Positions 33,552 to 41,968 of a DNA stretch of 64,000 nucleotides are shown one piece after another. The position numbers were made by a program, and so were the translations under genes. Numbering within the stretch: the stretch's first letter is position 1; each line of letters starts with the position of its first letter. The stretch is from Rhizobiales bacterium NRL2 (GTDB lineage: Bacteria; Pseudomonadota; Alphaproteobacteria; Minwuiales; Minwuiaceae): contig CP016093.1 of assembly GCA_001664005.1 (NCBI GenBank), forward strand, positions 937,001-1,001,000. The letters run 5' to 3'. The notes below the pieces were generated by a model that saw only the letters and a program-made list of their open reading frames with translations, had not been told where the DNA came from and did no database searches.

Positions 33552-34736
33552 ATGAGCCTGATCGATGAGCTGAAACGCATCCAGCCGGAGATGACGGAAT
33601 GGCGGCGCGACATCCACCGTCATCCCGAGACCGCCTTCGAGGAGGACCGCACCGCCGACAAGGTGGCCGGCCTGCTGGAGGAATTCGGCCTGCAGGTGCA
33701 CCGGGGCCTGGCGAAGACCGGCGTCGTCGGCACGCTGAAGGCCGGCACGGGCAACCGCGCCATCGGGCTGCGCGCCGACATGGACGCGCTGGATCTGCAG
33801 GAACTCAACGAATTCGACCACCGCTCGGTCAACGACGGCAAGATGCACGCCTGCGGCCATGACGGGCACACGGCCATGCTGCTGGGCGCGGCGCGGCACC
33901 TGTCGGCCAATCCCGATTTCGACGGCACGGTGCATTTCATCTTCCAGCCGGCCGAGGAGAACCTGGCCGGCGGCCGGGTCATGGTCCAGGACGGGCTGTT
34001 CGAGCGCTTCCCCGTCGAAGCCGTCTACGGCATGCACAACTGGCCCGGCCTGCCGGTGGGCAAGTTCGCCGCCTGCGTCGGGCCGATGATGGCCTCGGCC
34101 GATTTCTTCGAGCTGAAGCTGACCGGCCGGGGCGGCCACGGCGCCTTCCCGCATCTGTCGCGCGATCCTGTGCTGGCTGCGGCCCACATCATCACCGCCT
34201 GGCAGAGCATCGTCAGCCGCAATACCGATCCCATGAAGGCCGCCGTGATCAGCGCGACGCAGATCGAATCGGGCTTCACCGGCAATGTCATCCCCGAGAC
34301 CGCAGTGATCCGCGGCACCACGCGGACCTTCGATGCCGGCGTCCAGGACATGGTCGAGGAGCGCATGGGCGCGCTGGCGCGCAGCCTGGCGGAGGGTTTC
34401 GGCATGCGCGCCGACTTCCGTTACGACCGGCGCTACGCGCCCACGGTGAACTCGCCCGAGGAGTTCGGTCACGCCATGGCCGCGGCCCGGGCGCTGGTGG
34501 GTGAGGCCAACGTCAACGACCACCTGACGCCGGTGATGGGCGCGGAGGACTTCGGCTGGATGCTCCGGGAACGGCCGGGCTGCTACGTCTTCGTCGGCAA
34601 CGGCGAAGGCCAGCAGGGCGGCTGCGAGGTGCACAATCCGAACTACGACTTCAACGACGATACCCTGCCCGTTGGCGCCGCCTACTGGTCCCAGCTCGTC
34701 CGGATGCAGCTTCCCGCCGACCGCGCCGCCGGGTGA
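33552..34736 (+). CDS. M20-family amidohydrolase (hippurate hydrolase-like)
   Basis: A 394-residue di-metal amidohydrolase. WRRDIHRHPETAFEEDRTAD opens the domain. Metal-binding stretches are HACGHDGHTAMLLGAARHL and FIFQPAEENLAGGRVM, and MGAEDFGWMLRERPG is near the end. These match N-acyl-amino-acid and hippurate amidohydrolases, which release the free amino acid. GGGGAG lies before the ATG. It is divergent from the portal gene with about 185 bases between starts. Confidence 0.93.
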   Translation: MSLIDELKRIQPEMTEWRRDIHRHPETAFEEDRTADKVAGLLEEFGLQVHRGLAKTGVVGTLKAGTGNRAIGLRADMDALDLQELNEFDHRSVNDGKMHACGHDGHTAMLLGAARHLSANPDFDGTVHFIFQPAEENLAGGRVMVQDGLFERFPVEAVYGMHNWPGLPVGKFAACVGPMMASADFFELKLTGRGGHGAFPHLSRDPVLAAAHIITAWQSIVSRNTDPMKAAVISATQIESGFTGNVIPETAVIRGTTRTFDAGVQDMVEERMGALARSLAEGFGMRADFRYDRRYAPTVNSPEEFGHAMAAARALVGEANVNDHLTPVMGAEDFGWMLRERPGCYVFVGNGEGQQGGCEVHNPNYDFNDDTLPVGAAYWSQLVRMQLPADRAAG

Positions 34737-34911
34737 CGGGTATCCGGCGGCCACATCGTGGCCCCGAACTTGCTTGACCCTTGGTCAATGTGACAGGCGT
34801 CATGGGAATGCGAACAATAAGAGGCTTCGTGGTGTTGAGCCGATATCGAATTGTGACACAACGTGGTTGACGTCCGGCGCCGGATCGGCCGGACAGTGAA
34901 GGAAGGCTGAA

Positions 34912-35739
34912 TTGAGTTTCAAGGTCAAGTTCTGGGGCGTCCGCGGCTCGATCGCCACGCCCGGCCCGCGTTACGTTTCCTTCGGCGGCAATACCAGCTG
35001 CATCGAGGTCGCCTGCGGTGGGCGGCGCATCATCTTCGACGCCGGTACGGGCATCCGGAACCTGGGCCACTGGCTGACCAAGAAGAACGTCAAGCATGCG
35101 CACATGCTGCTCAGCCACACCCACTGGGATCACATCAACGGCTTTCCCTTCTTCTCGCCCGCCTTCAAGAAGGATCAGCACTTCACCATCATGGCCGGCC
35201 ATCTTTCCGATCAGGGATCCGGTATCCGGGAGGTGCTGGCCAGCCAGATGACCCAGCCGACCTTCCCCGTGCCGATCGAGATCATGCAGGCGAAGATGGA
35301 CTTCGAGGATTTCAGCGCCGGCGACACCTTCACCATCGACAACGACATCACGATCCGCACCACGGCGCTCAATCATCCCGACGGCGCCACCGCCTACCGC
35401 GTCGACTATCAGGGCAACTCCATGTGCTACGTCACCGACACCGAGCACGTGCCGGGCAAGCCCGACGAGAACATCCTCGCCCTGATCGAGGGCGCGGACG
35501 TCGTGATCTACGACTGCACCTATTCCGACAAGGAATTCGAGAGCAAGGTCGGCTGGGGCCATTCCACGTGGCAGGAGGGCATGCGCCTCTGCCAGGCTGC
35601 GAACGTCCGTCAGCACATCATCTTCCACCACGATCCCGACCACGAGGACATGTACATGGAGCGCCTCGAGGAAGAGGCGCGCTTCCAGTGGATCGGCAAC
35701 ACCGTGGCGCGGGAGAACATGCGTCTGCGCGTCGGCTGA
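34912..35739 (+). CDS. MBL-fold metal-dependent hydrolase (RNase Z/PqqB-like class)
   Basis: A 275-residue beta-lactamase-fold hydrolase with an intact metal motif SHTHWDHINGFPF. The opening FWGVRGSIATPGP and the following GGNTSCIEV are typical of a widespread bacterial subgroup often annotated as phosphoribosyl or cyclic-nucleotide hydrolase-like. The later ligands are ALNHPDG, YVTDTEH and IFHHDPDHED. The substrate is unknown. The start is TTG at 34912 with GGAAGG five bases before it. Confidence 0.85.
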   Translation: MSFKVKFWGVRGSIATPGPRYVSFGGNTSCIEVACGGRRIIFDAGTGIRNLGHWLTKKNVKHAHMLLSHTHWDHINGFPFFSPAFKKDQHFTIMAGHLSDQGSGIREVLASQMTQPTFPVPIEIMQAKMDFEDFSAGDTFTIDNDITIRTTALNHPDGATAYRVDYQGNSMCYVTDTEHVPGKPDENILALIEGADVVIYDCTYSDKEFESKVGWGHSTWQEGMRLCQAANVRQHIIFHHDPDHEDMYMERLEEEARFQWIGNTVARENMRLRVG

Positions 35740-35743
35740 CCGC

Positions 35744-36244
35744 TCAGCCTGCGGGCGTCTCCGGGCAGAAGCGGATCAGCGAGGCGACCAGCAGCGCGAT
35801 ACCGCCATATTGCAGCAGCACGAACAGTGAGCGGGCGGCGTGAACGGCCGCCGATGACGGCGCGGACATGCCCGGCCAGAGCAGCTTCAGCCGCGGCAGC
35901 AGCAGGACCGGCAGCAACAGCACCCCGGCGACGGCGATCCGGATGGCGGTGGTCTCGCCCGAGGCCGCGACGCCGCCGCCGATGAAGATGGCGAAGACGG
36001 CGAGGCTGGCGGCCACCCCCACCCAGCCGGCGGCGAGCAGGAACAGCAATTTCAGGTCGTCGCTGACGAAGCCCAGCCAGAACGCGCTGGCGCCCAGCCA
36101 GACCGCCAGAGCGGGGATCCAGAGCGGGTAGGCCGGCGGGCCGCAATAGTCGGCCGAAGCCCAGGCCCAGGCGCCGGCCAGCGCCAGGGCCAGGACCAGG
36201 GCGTGACTGAGCGTCGACAGTCGTTTCGGCCGGATCTCTGACAT
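35744..36244 (-). CDS. Hypothetical membrane protein
   Basis: About 166 residues with four hydrophobic helices (around residues 11-30, 38-60, 65-90 and 95-118) and a fifth weaker one near the C-terminus. I do not recognise a family. The start at 36244 (MSEIRPKR) precedes the first helix; an upstream GTG at 36307 is possible. It has no strong ribosome site. It converges on the MBL hydrolase gene and lies downstream of znuA on the minus strand. Confidence 0.6.
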   Translation of the reverse strand: MSEIRPKRLSTLSHALVLALALAGAWAWASADYCGPPAYPLWIPALAVWLGASAFWLGFVSDDLKLLFLLAAGWVGVAASLAVFAIFIGGGVAASGETTAIRIAVAGVLLLPVLLLPRLKLLWPGMSAPSSAAVHAARSLFVLLQYGGIALLVASLIRFCPETPAG

Positions 36245-36357
36245 CGCCGCAATCTGTCCCGCGCGCTCCGGTTCCGCGCCGTGACCGATGGCCGCGTTCG
36301 CGGCCACCTTGCGGTCCTTGGCGAAGGGGTAGGGACGGGGAGAGGGGTCGGCCCGGC

Positions 36358-37368
36358 CTAGCCGCCGAGGCAGTCCCGGAAGGCGGCCGCGGCGCGGCGC
36401 ATCAGCGTCTCGTAGTGACCGGGGCCGGGCGGAATGTCCGCGCCCAGCGGATCGGCGACGCCGACGCGCACCTCCGACCCGTCCGCGATGGTGGCGACCA
36501 GCCGGCTGTCGAACTGCGGTTCGGCGAAGACGCAGACTGCCCCCAGTTCGCCGACGCGGGATTTCAGGCGGCTGATGCGCCGGGCGCCGGGCTGGACCTC
36601 GGGGCTGATGGTGATCGAACCGACGGCGCGCAGGTGGAACTGCGTCTCGAAGTGCGCCCAGGCGTCGTGGAAGACGACGAAGGGCCGGTCCTCGACCGGC
36701 TCCAGCATCTCGTGCAATTCCTCGCCCAGCGCCGCGAGCCGCGCACTCAGCGCTTCGGCATTGGCGTGGTAGCGGGCCGCGTTGCCGGGATCGGCCCGGG
36801 CGAGGTGTTCGGCCATCGCCCGCGCCATGGCGGTGGCGTTGCCGGTCTCCAGCCAGACATGCGCTTCCGGGTGCTCGGGGGCCTCGCCCCCGACGTGCGC
36901 ATCGCCCTCGTGCTTGTCGTCCTTGTGCGCGTGACCCTCGTCCTTGTGACCGTGGTCGTCGTGTCCGTGGCCCTCGCCATGATCATGGGCATGGGCCTCG
37001 AACTCGCCGCCCTCGCGCACGGGCAGAAGGCGCAGACCCGGCGCGTCCATCAGCGTGACGATTTCGGCATCGCCCGCCAGCTCCTCGAGGGGTTTGCGCA
37101 GGAAAGTCGAGATCGCGGGGCCGATCCAGAAAACGACATCCGCTTCGGACAGGGCCCGGGCATCGGAGGGCTTCAGCGCATGGCTGTGCGGCGAGGCGCC
37201 CGGCGGCACCAGCAGATAGGGCTCGCCGACACTTTCCATCACCGACGCCGCCAGCGAGTGGACCGGCTGGATCGAGGCCACGACCTTCGGCGCTGCCGTT
37301 GCCTGGCACGCCGCGCCCATCGCAATCGCAACCGCTGCCAGCAGGCCCGTTTTCAATCCCCGCGCCAT
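36358..37368 (-). CDS. znuA: Zinc ABC transporter substrate-binding protein ZnuA
   Basis: A 336-residue periplasmic protein with a signal peptide (MARGLKTGLLAAVAIAMGAA). The cluster A-I zinc-binding features are present: PPGASPHSHALKPSDARAL, a histidine-rich loop (AHDHGEGHGHDDHGH, then EGHAHKDDKHEGDAH), PEAHVWLETGN, FHDAWAHFE and AEPQFDSRL. It delivers Zn2+ to ZnuBC. The gene is 6 kb from znuBC and has its own Zur-like site upstream, so the two loci can be co-regulated. Confidence 0.95.
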   Translation of the reverse strand: MARGLKTGLLAAVAIAMGAACQATAAPKVVASIQPVHSLAASVMESVGEPYLLVPPGASPHSHALKPSDARALSEADVVFWIGPAISTFLRKPLEELAGDAEIVTLMDAPGLRLLPVREGGEFEAHAHDHGEGHGHDDHGHKDEGHAHKDDKHEGDAHVGGEAPEHPEAHVWLETGNATAMARAMAEHLARADPGNAARYHANAEALSARLAALGEELHEMLEPVEDRPFVVFHDAWAHFETQFHLRAVGSITISPEVQPGARRISRLKSRVGELGAVCVFAEPQFDSRLVATIADGSEVRVGVADPLGADIPPGPGHYETLMRRAAAAFRDCLGG

Positions 37369-37379
37369 CTTTCCCTCCT

Positions 37380-37412
37380 GTTACAATATTACATGTTATG
37401 TAATTACGTAAC
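37380..37412. promoter_or_regulatory. Zur-box-like palindromes upstream of znuA
   Basis: Two overlapping palindromes lie 12-44 bases upstream of znuA: ATTACAT-GTT-ATGTAAT (37388-37404, perfect 7-bp arms) and GTTATGTAATTACGTAAC (37395-37412, one mismatch). The AT-rich GTTA...TAAC form fits Zur operators of alphaproteobacteria. The region also lies upstream of the divergent acyl-CoA synthetase. Confidence 0.65.
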
Positions 37413-37492
37413 ACCATCCCCGATATGGCGCAAGCGTCCCGGCTCTGGCATAGGATGCGGAGCGAGAACGACGAAACGGGGAGGCGTCACGA

Positions 37493-39061
37493 ATGTCCGG
37501 AATGAAGAACGTCGCGGACGTGCTGCGCGGCCACGCGAAGACCCGCGGAGACAAGGTCGCGCTGGTCTATCGCGGGCGCGAGACGGATTTCGCCGCCCTC
37601 GACCGGCGCGCCAGCCAGGTCGCCAACGGGCTGATCGCCGCCGGCGTCAGGCCGCAGCAGCGCGTGGCCCTGCTGACCAAGAACTGCGACCAGTTCATGG
37701 AGCTCTATTACGGTTGCGCCAAGGCCAACGCCGTGATCGTGCCGGTGAACTTCCGCCTGGCGGGGCCGGAGATCGCCTACATCGTCAACGACGCCGGGGC
37801 GGAGGTTTTCTTCGTCGGCGAGGGCTTTGCCGACCTCGCCGCGGAGAACATGGCGGAGATGCCGAAGGTCCGGCAGGTCATCTCGCTCGAGGGCGAGGGC
37901 GGCTACGAGGACTACGCCACCTGGCGCGACCGGCAGTCCGACGCCGACCCGATGGTCGACAACGACCCCGACGATATCGCCTCCCAGCTCTATTCCAGCG
38001 GCACGACCGGCCACCCGAAGGGGGTGCAGCTCAGCCACCAGAGCGGCCTCAATCTCTGGCCGCTGCTCGCTGACCCCAACGAGCCCGCTTATGGCCGCTG
38101 GTCGGAGAAGGACGTCAACCTGGTCTGCATGCCGCTCTATCACGTGGGCGGGCTGAACAATGCGCTGGCCGGCCTCTATGTGGGGGCACGGACGGTGATC
38201 ATGGCCGAGGCGCTGCCGGCCGAGATCCTGAAGCTCATCCCCGAGCAGAGGGTCACCAAGAGCTTCCTGGTGCCCGCGCTGATCCTGTTCCTGCTGCAGA
38301 CGCCGGGCTGCCGCGACACCGACTTCTCCTCTCTGGACGAGATCTGGTACGGCGCGGCGCCGATCCCGGTCGAACTGCTGAAGCAGGCGCTGGAGGTCTT
38401 CGGCCCCGTCTTCGGGCAGGCCTATGGCATGACCGAATCCAACGGCGGCGGCGTCTACATGCCGAAGGCCGATCACGACCTGTCGAAGCCGGAGCGGCTG
38501 AAATCCTGCGGCAAGCCGGCGCCGGGCTACGAGGTGAAGGTGGTCGACGAGGACGGCCGGGAGGTCCCGGTTGGCGAGGTCGGCGAGATCATCCTGAAGT
38601 CGAACACGCTGATGGCCGGCTACTGGAACCTGCCCGAGGCGACGGCGAAGACGCTGCGCGACGGCTGGCTCTGGTCGGGCGACGCCGGCTATTTCGACGC
38701 GGAGGGCTTCCTCTACATCTACGACCGGGTGAAGGACATGATCATCTCCGGCGGCGAGAACATCTATCCCGCTGAGATCGAGAGCGCCCTGTTCGGCCAT
38801 CCGGCGATCGCCGACGTCGCCATCATCGGCGTGCCCGACGAGCGCTGGGGCGAGGCGGTGAAGGCCGTCGTCGTGAAGAAGCCCGATGCAGCGCTCTCCG
38901 AAGCGGAGGTCATCGACTATGCGCGCCAGCGCATCGCGCACTACAAGTGCCCGAAATCGGTCGACTTCGTCGACGAACTGCCGCGCAATCCCACGGGCAA
39001 GATCCTCAAGCGCGAACTGCGCAAACCCTACTGGGAAGAGATCGGCCGGCAGGTGAGCTAG
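37493..39061 (+). CDS. Class I adenylate-forming enzyme, acyl-CoA synthetase
   Basis: A 522-residue ANL enzyme distinct from the one at 7858. QLYSSGTTGHPKGVQLSH is the ATP-binding motif (about residues 165-182). YGMTESNGG and GWLWSGDAGYFDAEG follow, then KDMIISGGENIYPAEIE and the lysine motif NPTGKILKRELRKP. It activates a fatty or aryl acid as the CoA ester. It is followed 25 bases later by the PLP enzyme gene on the same strand. Confidence 0.93.
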   Translation: MSGMKNVADVLRGHAKTRGDKVALVYRGRETDFAALDRRASQVANGLIAAGVRPQQRVALLTKNCDQFMELYYGCAKANAVIVPVNFRLAGPEIAYIVNDAGAEVFFVGEGFADLAAENMAEMPKVRQVISLEGEGGYEDYATWRDRQSDADPMVDNDPDDIASQLYSSGTTGHPKGVQLSHQSGLNLWPLLADPNEPAYGRWSEKDVNLVCMPLYHVGGLNNALAGLYVGARTVIMAEALPAEILKLIPEQRVTKSFLVPALILFLLQTPGCRDTDFSSLDEIWYGAAPIPVELLKQALEVFGPVFGQAYGMTESNGGGVYMPKADHDLSKPERLKSCGKPAPGYEVKVVDEDGREVPVGEVGEIILKSNTLMAGYWNLPEATAKTLRDGWLWSGDAGYFDAEGFLYIYDRVKDMIISGGENIYPAEIESALFGHPAIADVAIIGVPDERWGEAVKAVVVKKPDAALSEAEVIDYARQRIAHYKCPKSVDFVDELPRNPTGKILKRELRKPYWEEIGRQVS

Positions 39062-39086
39062 CGCAAAGGCGAGGGGGAAGCTCCCG

Positions 39087-40334
39087 ATGACCAGAACAAC
39101 CTTCCCCGACCACGGAACAGATGCCGACGACCTTCTCGACGCCATGGAGGCGATGAAGACCGGCGACATCGACTGGCGGGCGGGGCGGACCCCGCTCTAC
39201 GTCTTCCGGGCGACGGACAGCGCCGCCGAGATCGGTCAGGCAGCCTTCAACCGCTTCTTCACCGAGAACGCGCTGGGCGGCAAGCGCGCCTTCCTCTCCG
39301 TCGGCCGCATGGAGCGGGAGGTGATCGACATGGCGCTCGATCTCTTCCATGCGCCCGGGGACGCGGACGGCCACATGACCACGGGCGGCTCGGAGAGCAT
39401 CTTCATGGCGGTGAAGGCCGCCCGGGACGCCCACCGCGCCGCCGGATCGAAGGTCGGCCAGCAGCTCAACATCGTCATGCCGGAAAGCGCCCATCCCGCC
39501 TTCGACAAGGCCGCGCAGGCGATGGAGATCGAGATGCGGCGCGTCGGGCTGGCGCAGAGCCGCCGCGCCGATCCGGCGGCGATGGCCGAAGCCGCGGACG
39601 CGCGCACGATGATGATGGTCGCCTCCGCGCCCTGTTTTCCCTTCGGCGTCATCGATCCGGTCGCGGAGGTGGCGGCGGCGGCGCGCGAGCGCGGGATCTG
39701 GCTGCATGTCGACGCCTGTGTCGGCGGCTATCTGATCCCCTTCGCGAAGGCCAATGGCGAGGACCTGCCGGACTTCGACTTCGCAGTGGACGGCGTGCGC
39801 TCGATCTCGGCGGACCTGCACAAGTTCGGCTTCTGCCCCAAGCCGGCCTCGACCGTCTTCTTCCGCGACGCCGACGACATGGCGCGCAGCGCCTTCGATT
39901 TCGACGTCTGGGCCAATGGCCGCTTCGTCACCTACACCATCGCCGGCACGCGGCCGGCGGGCGCGGTCGCCGGGGCCTGGGCGGTGCTGAACCATCTGGG
40001 CCGGGACGGCTATTGCGACGTCGCCCGCGACCTGCTGGAGATGGCGCGCGCCTACCGCGCCGGCATCGAGGCGATCGGGGGATTGCACATGCTGGCCGAG
40101 CCGGACCTGACGATCCTGAATTTCGGCGCCGACGGACTCGACATCTTCGCCGCCGCCGACCGCATGGCCGCGAAGGGCTGGCTGCCCGGGCGGACCCAGG
40201 ACCCGCGCGGGCTGCACCTGATGCTGTCGATGCTGCATGCGCCGGCCCGCGAAGCCTATGTGGCTGACCTCGCCGAGGCGGTGGACGCCGTCCGCCGCGA
40301 GGGCGGGGCATCGGCGGCGAAGGCGGTCTACTGA
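39087..40334 (+). CDS. PLP-dependent decarboxylase/sphingosine-phosphate lyase-like enzyme
   Basis: A 415-residue group II decarboxylase-fold enzyme. HMTTGGSESIFMAVKAARDA binds the PLP phosphate, and IWLHVDACVGGYLIPFA includes the PLP-pairing aspartate. The Schiff-base lysine is in SADLHKFGFCPKPAS. These motifs are those of sphingosine-1-phosphate lyases and their bacterial relatives. Substrate and reaction (lyase or decarboxylase) are uncertain. The stop is 62 bases before the terminase start. Confidence 0.88.
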   Translation: MTRTTFPDHGTDADDLLDAMEAMKTGDIDWRAGRTPLYVFRATDSAAEIGQAAFNRFFTENALGGKRAFLSVGRMEREVIDMALDLFHAPGDADGHMTTGGSESIFMAVKAARDAHRAAGSKVGQQLNIVMPESAHPAFDKAAQAMEIEMRRVGLAQSRRADPAAMAEAADARTMMMVASAPCFPFGVIDPVAEVAAAARERGIWLHVDACVGGYLIPFAKANGEDLPDFDFAVDGVRSISADLHKFGFCPKPASTVFFRDADDMARSAFDFDVWANGRFVTYTIAGTRPAGAVAGAWAVLNHLGRDGYCDVARDLLEMARAYRAGIEAIGGLHMLAEPDLTILNFGADGLDIFAAADRMAAKGWLPGRTQDPRGLHLMLSMLHAPAREAYVADLAEAVDAVRREGGASAAKAVY

Positions 40335-40337
40335 GCG

Positions 40338-40376
40338 AAACCCGGCACGCTTAAGCGCCGTCCGCCTAGGCTGAAG
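40338..40376 (+). promoter_or_regulatory. Upstream block of the terminase gene shared with the portal gene
   Basis: AAACCCGG (40338-40345), then ACGCTTA (40347-40353) within the perfect palindrome CGCTTAAGCG (40348-40357), then exactly 12 bases, then CTAGGCT (40366-40372). The terminase ATG is 24 bases further on. Order, sequence and spacing match the block upstream of the portal gene 7 kb away on the opposite strand. Confidence 0.5.
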
Positions 40377-40396
40377 GTCCGTTCCGACCGCCAGCC

Positions 40397-41866
40397 ATGG
40401 GTGCCGCCTTGACCGCCAGTTCCGCCGCCGACAACGCCATCGACCAGCGTCTCGCCAAGTTCCGCCACGACCCGGTCGGCTTTGTCCGCTGGGCCTTCCC
40501 GTGGGGCGTTGCCGGCACGCCGCTGCACCGCGCCCGCGGACCGGAACGCTGGCAGAGCGCGGTGCTCGACGCCATCGGCCAGCGGCTGCGCCGCCGGGGG
40601 CGCGAGGCAGGCGAGCCCGTGCTGGTCGCGGTCGCCAGCGGCCACGGTGTCGGCAAGTCGGCGCTGGTCGCCTGGCTGGTGATCTGGGCCATGGCGACCG
40701 GCCGCGACACGCGCGGCGTGGTCACCGCCAATACCGAAATCCAGCTCAAGACCAAGACCTGGGCGGAGCTCGCCAAGTGGTTCAGGCTTTCCCGCGCGCG
40801 CCACCTCTTCCGCCTCGCGGCCACCGCCATCCAGGCGAAGGAGGCGGAGGCGGCGAAGACCTGGCGCGTCGACATGGTGCCCTGGTCGCTGAACCAGACG
40901 GAGAGTTTCGCCGGGCTGCACAACAACGGCCGGCGCATCGTCATCGTCTTCGACGAGGCCAGCGCCATCCCCGATCCGGTCTGGGAGGTGACGGAGGGCG
41001 CGCTGACCGACCGGGAAACGGAAATCGTCTGGGCCGTCTTCGGCAACCCGACCCAGACCACGGGACGTTTCCGCGAATGCTTCGGCCGCCGTCGCCATCG
41101 CTGGATCACCCGCCACGTGGATTCGCGGGAGACCCGGCTGACCAACCGCGGCCAGATCGAGCGCTGGATAACCGATTACGGCGCGGACAGCGATTTCGTC
41201 CGCGTCCGCGTCAAGGGCGAGTTCCCGCGCTCCTCGTCACGGCAGTTCATCGCCCAGGCGCTGGTCGATGGCGCACGGGCGCGGCAGGCCGCGCCGGACC
41301 CGGAAGCGCCCAGGATCATGGGCGTGGACGTGGCGCGCTTCGGCGACGACCAGTCGGTGATCCTGCTCCGCCAGGGCGAAGCGCTGGCTGGCCCGATCCA
41401 CCGCCACCGGGGGCTCGACCTGATGCAGTTCGCCGCCCTCGTCGCCGAGCGGATCGCCGCCGACAGACCGGACGCTGTCTTCGTCGACGGGGCGGGGGTC
41501 GGCGGCGGCGTGGTCGACCGGCTGCGCCAGCTGGGTCACCGGGTGCATGACGTCAATGGCGGCGAGGCCGCGCGGCGGGGGCGGGAATATCTCAACCGCC
41601 GCGCCGAGATGTGGGACCGCATGCGGCAATGGCTGAAGACCGCCGCCCTGCCCGACGACCGGGGGCTGGCCGCCGATCTCGCCGGGCCGGAATACGGCTT
41701 CGACGCCAGAGGGCGCATCCGGCTGGAGCGCAAGGAGGACATGAAGCGCCGCGGCCTGGCCTCGCCGGACGCCGCGGACGCGCTGGCGCTGACCTTCGCG
41801 GACTTCGTGGCGCACCGGCCCGAGCACCGACGGCTTTCGGCGGCGACCGACTTCCGGGTGCTGTGA
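40397..41866 (+). CDS. Phage large terminase (packaging ATPase/nuclease)
   Basis: A 489-residue protein with both terminase domains intact. The ATPase has Walker A SGHGVGKS (residues 81-88) and Walker B IVIVFDE (181-187), with the coupling-type motif FGNPTQTTGRF near 215-225. The nuclease keeps the acidic triad in GVDVARFGDD (Asp 311), FVDGAGVGGG (Asp 364) and SPDAADALALT (Asp 458/461). It would cut and pump DNA into a procapsid through a portal. It is a lone gene between a PLP enzyme and an ABC exporter. The ribosome site is weak; a TTG at 40409 is an alternative start. Confidence 0.9.
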   Translation: MGAALTASSAADNAIDQRLAKFRHDPVGFVRWAFPWGVAGTPLHRARGPERWQSAVLDAIGQRLRRRGREAGEPVLVAVASGHGVGKSALVAWLVIWAMATGRDTRGVVTANTEIQLKTKTWAELAKWFRLSRARHLFRLAATAIQAKEAEAAKTWRVDMVPWSLNQTESFAGLHNNGRRIVIVFDEASAIPDPVWEVTEGALTDRETEIVWAVFGNPTQTTGRFRECFGRRRHRWITRHVDSRETRLTNRGQIERWITDYGADSDFVRVRVKGEFPRSSSRQFIAQALVDGARARQAAPDPEAPRIMGVDVARFGDDQSVILLRQGEALAGPIHRHRGLDLMQFAALVAERIAADRPDAVFVDGAGVGGGVVDRLRQLGHRVHDVNGGEAARRGREYLNRRAEMWDRMRQWLKTAALPDDRGLAADLAGPEYGFDARGRIRLERKEDMKRRGLASPDAADALALTFADFVAHRPEHRRLSAATDFRVL

Positions 41867-41880
41867 GGGGGAAAGGACGA

Positions 41881-41960
41881 TGGCCCGCACCGGGACTTGA
41901 TCCCGGTGCCCAGTCCTTCGGCGGTTCCCGGCTGGATCCCGGGGTCAAGCCCCGGGACGG
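41881..41960. repeat. Pair of short hairpins (REP-like) between convergent genes
   Basis: CACCGGGA/TCCCGGTG (41888-41895 and 41901-41908) and TCCCGGGG/CCCCGGGA (41937-41944 and 41950-41957), each with a 5-base loop. Both loops contain a CTTGA/TCAAG core, so the two hairpins are inverted versions of one unit. They probably act as dispersed palindromes and terminators of the terminase and ABC permease transcripts. Confidence 0.55.
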
Positions 41961-41968
41961 GGCAGTGT

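Noticed and set aside
18856-41866. One conventional prophage spanning the phage-like genes
   Set aside because: Between the three loci there are about 20 ordinary metabolic genes (maeB, mgtE, znu, dehydrogenases) and no integrase, repressor, tail or lysis genes.
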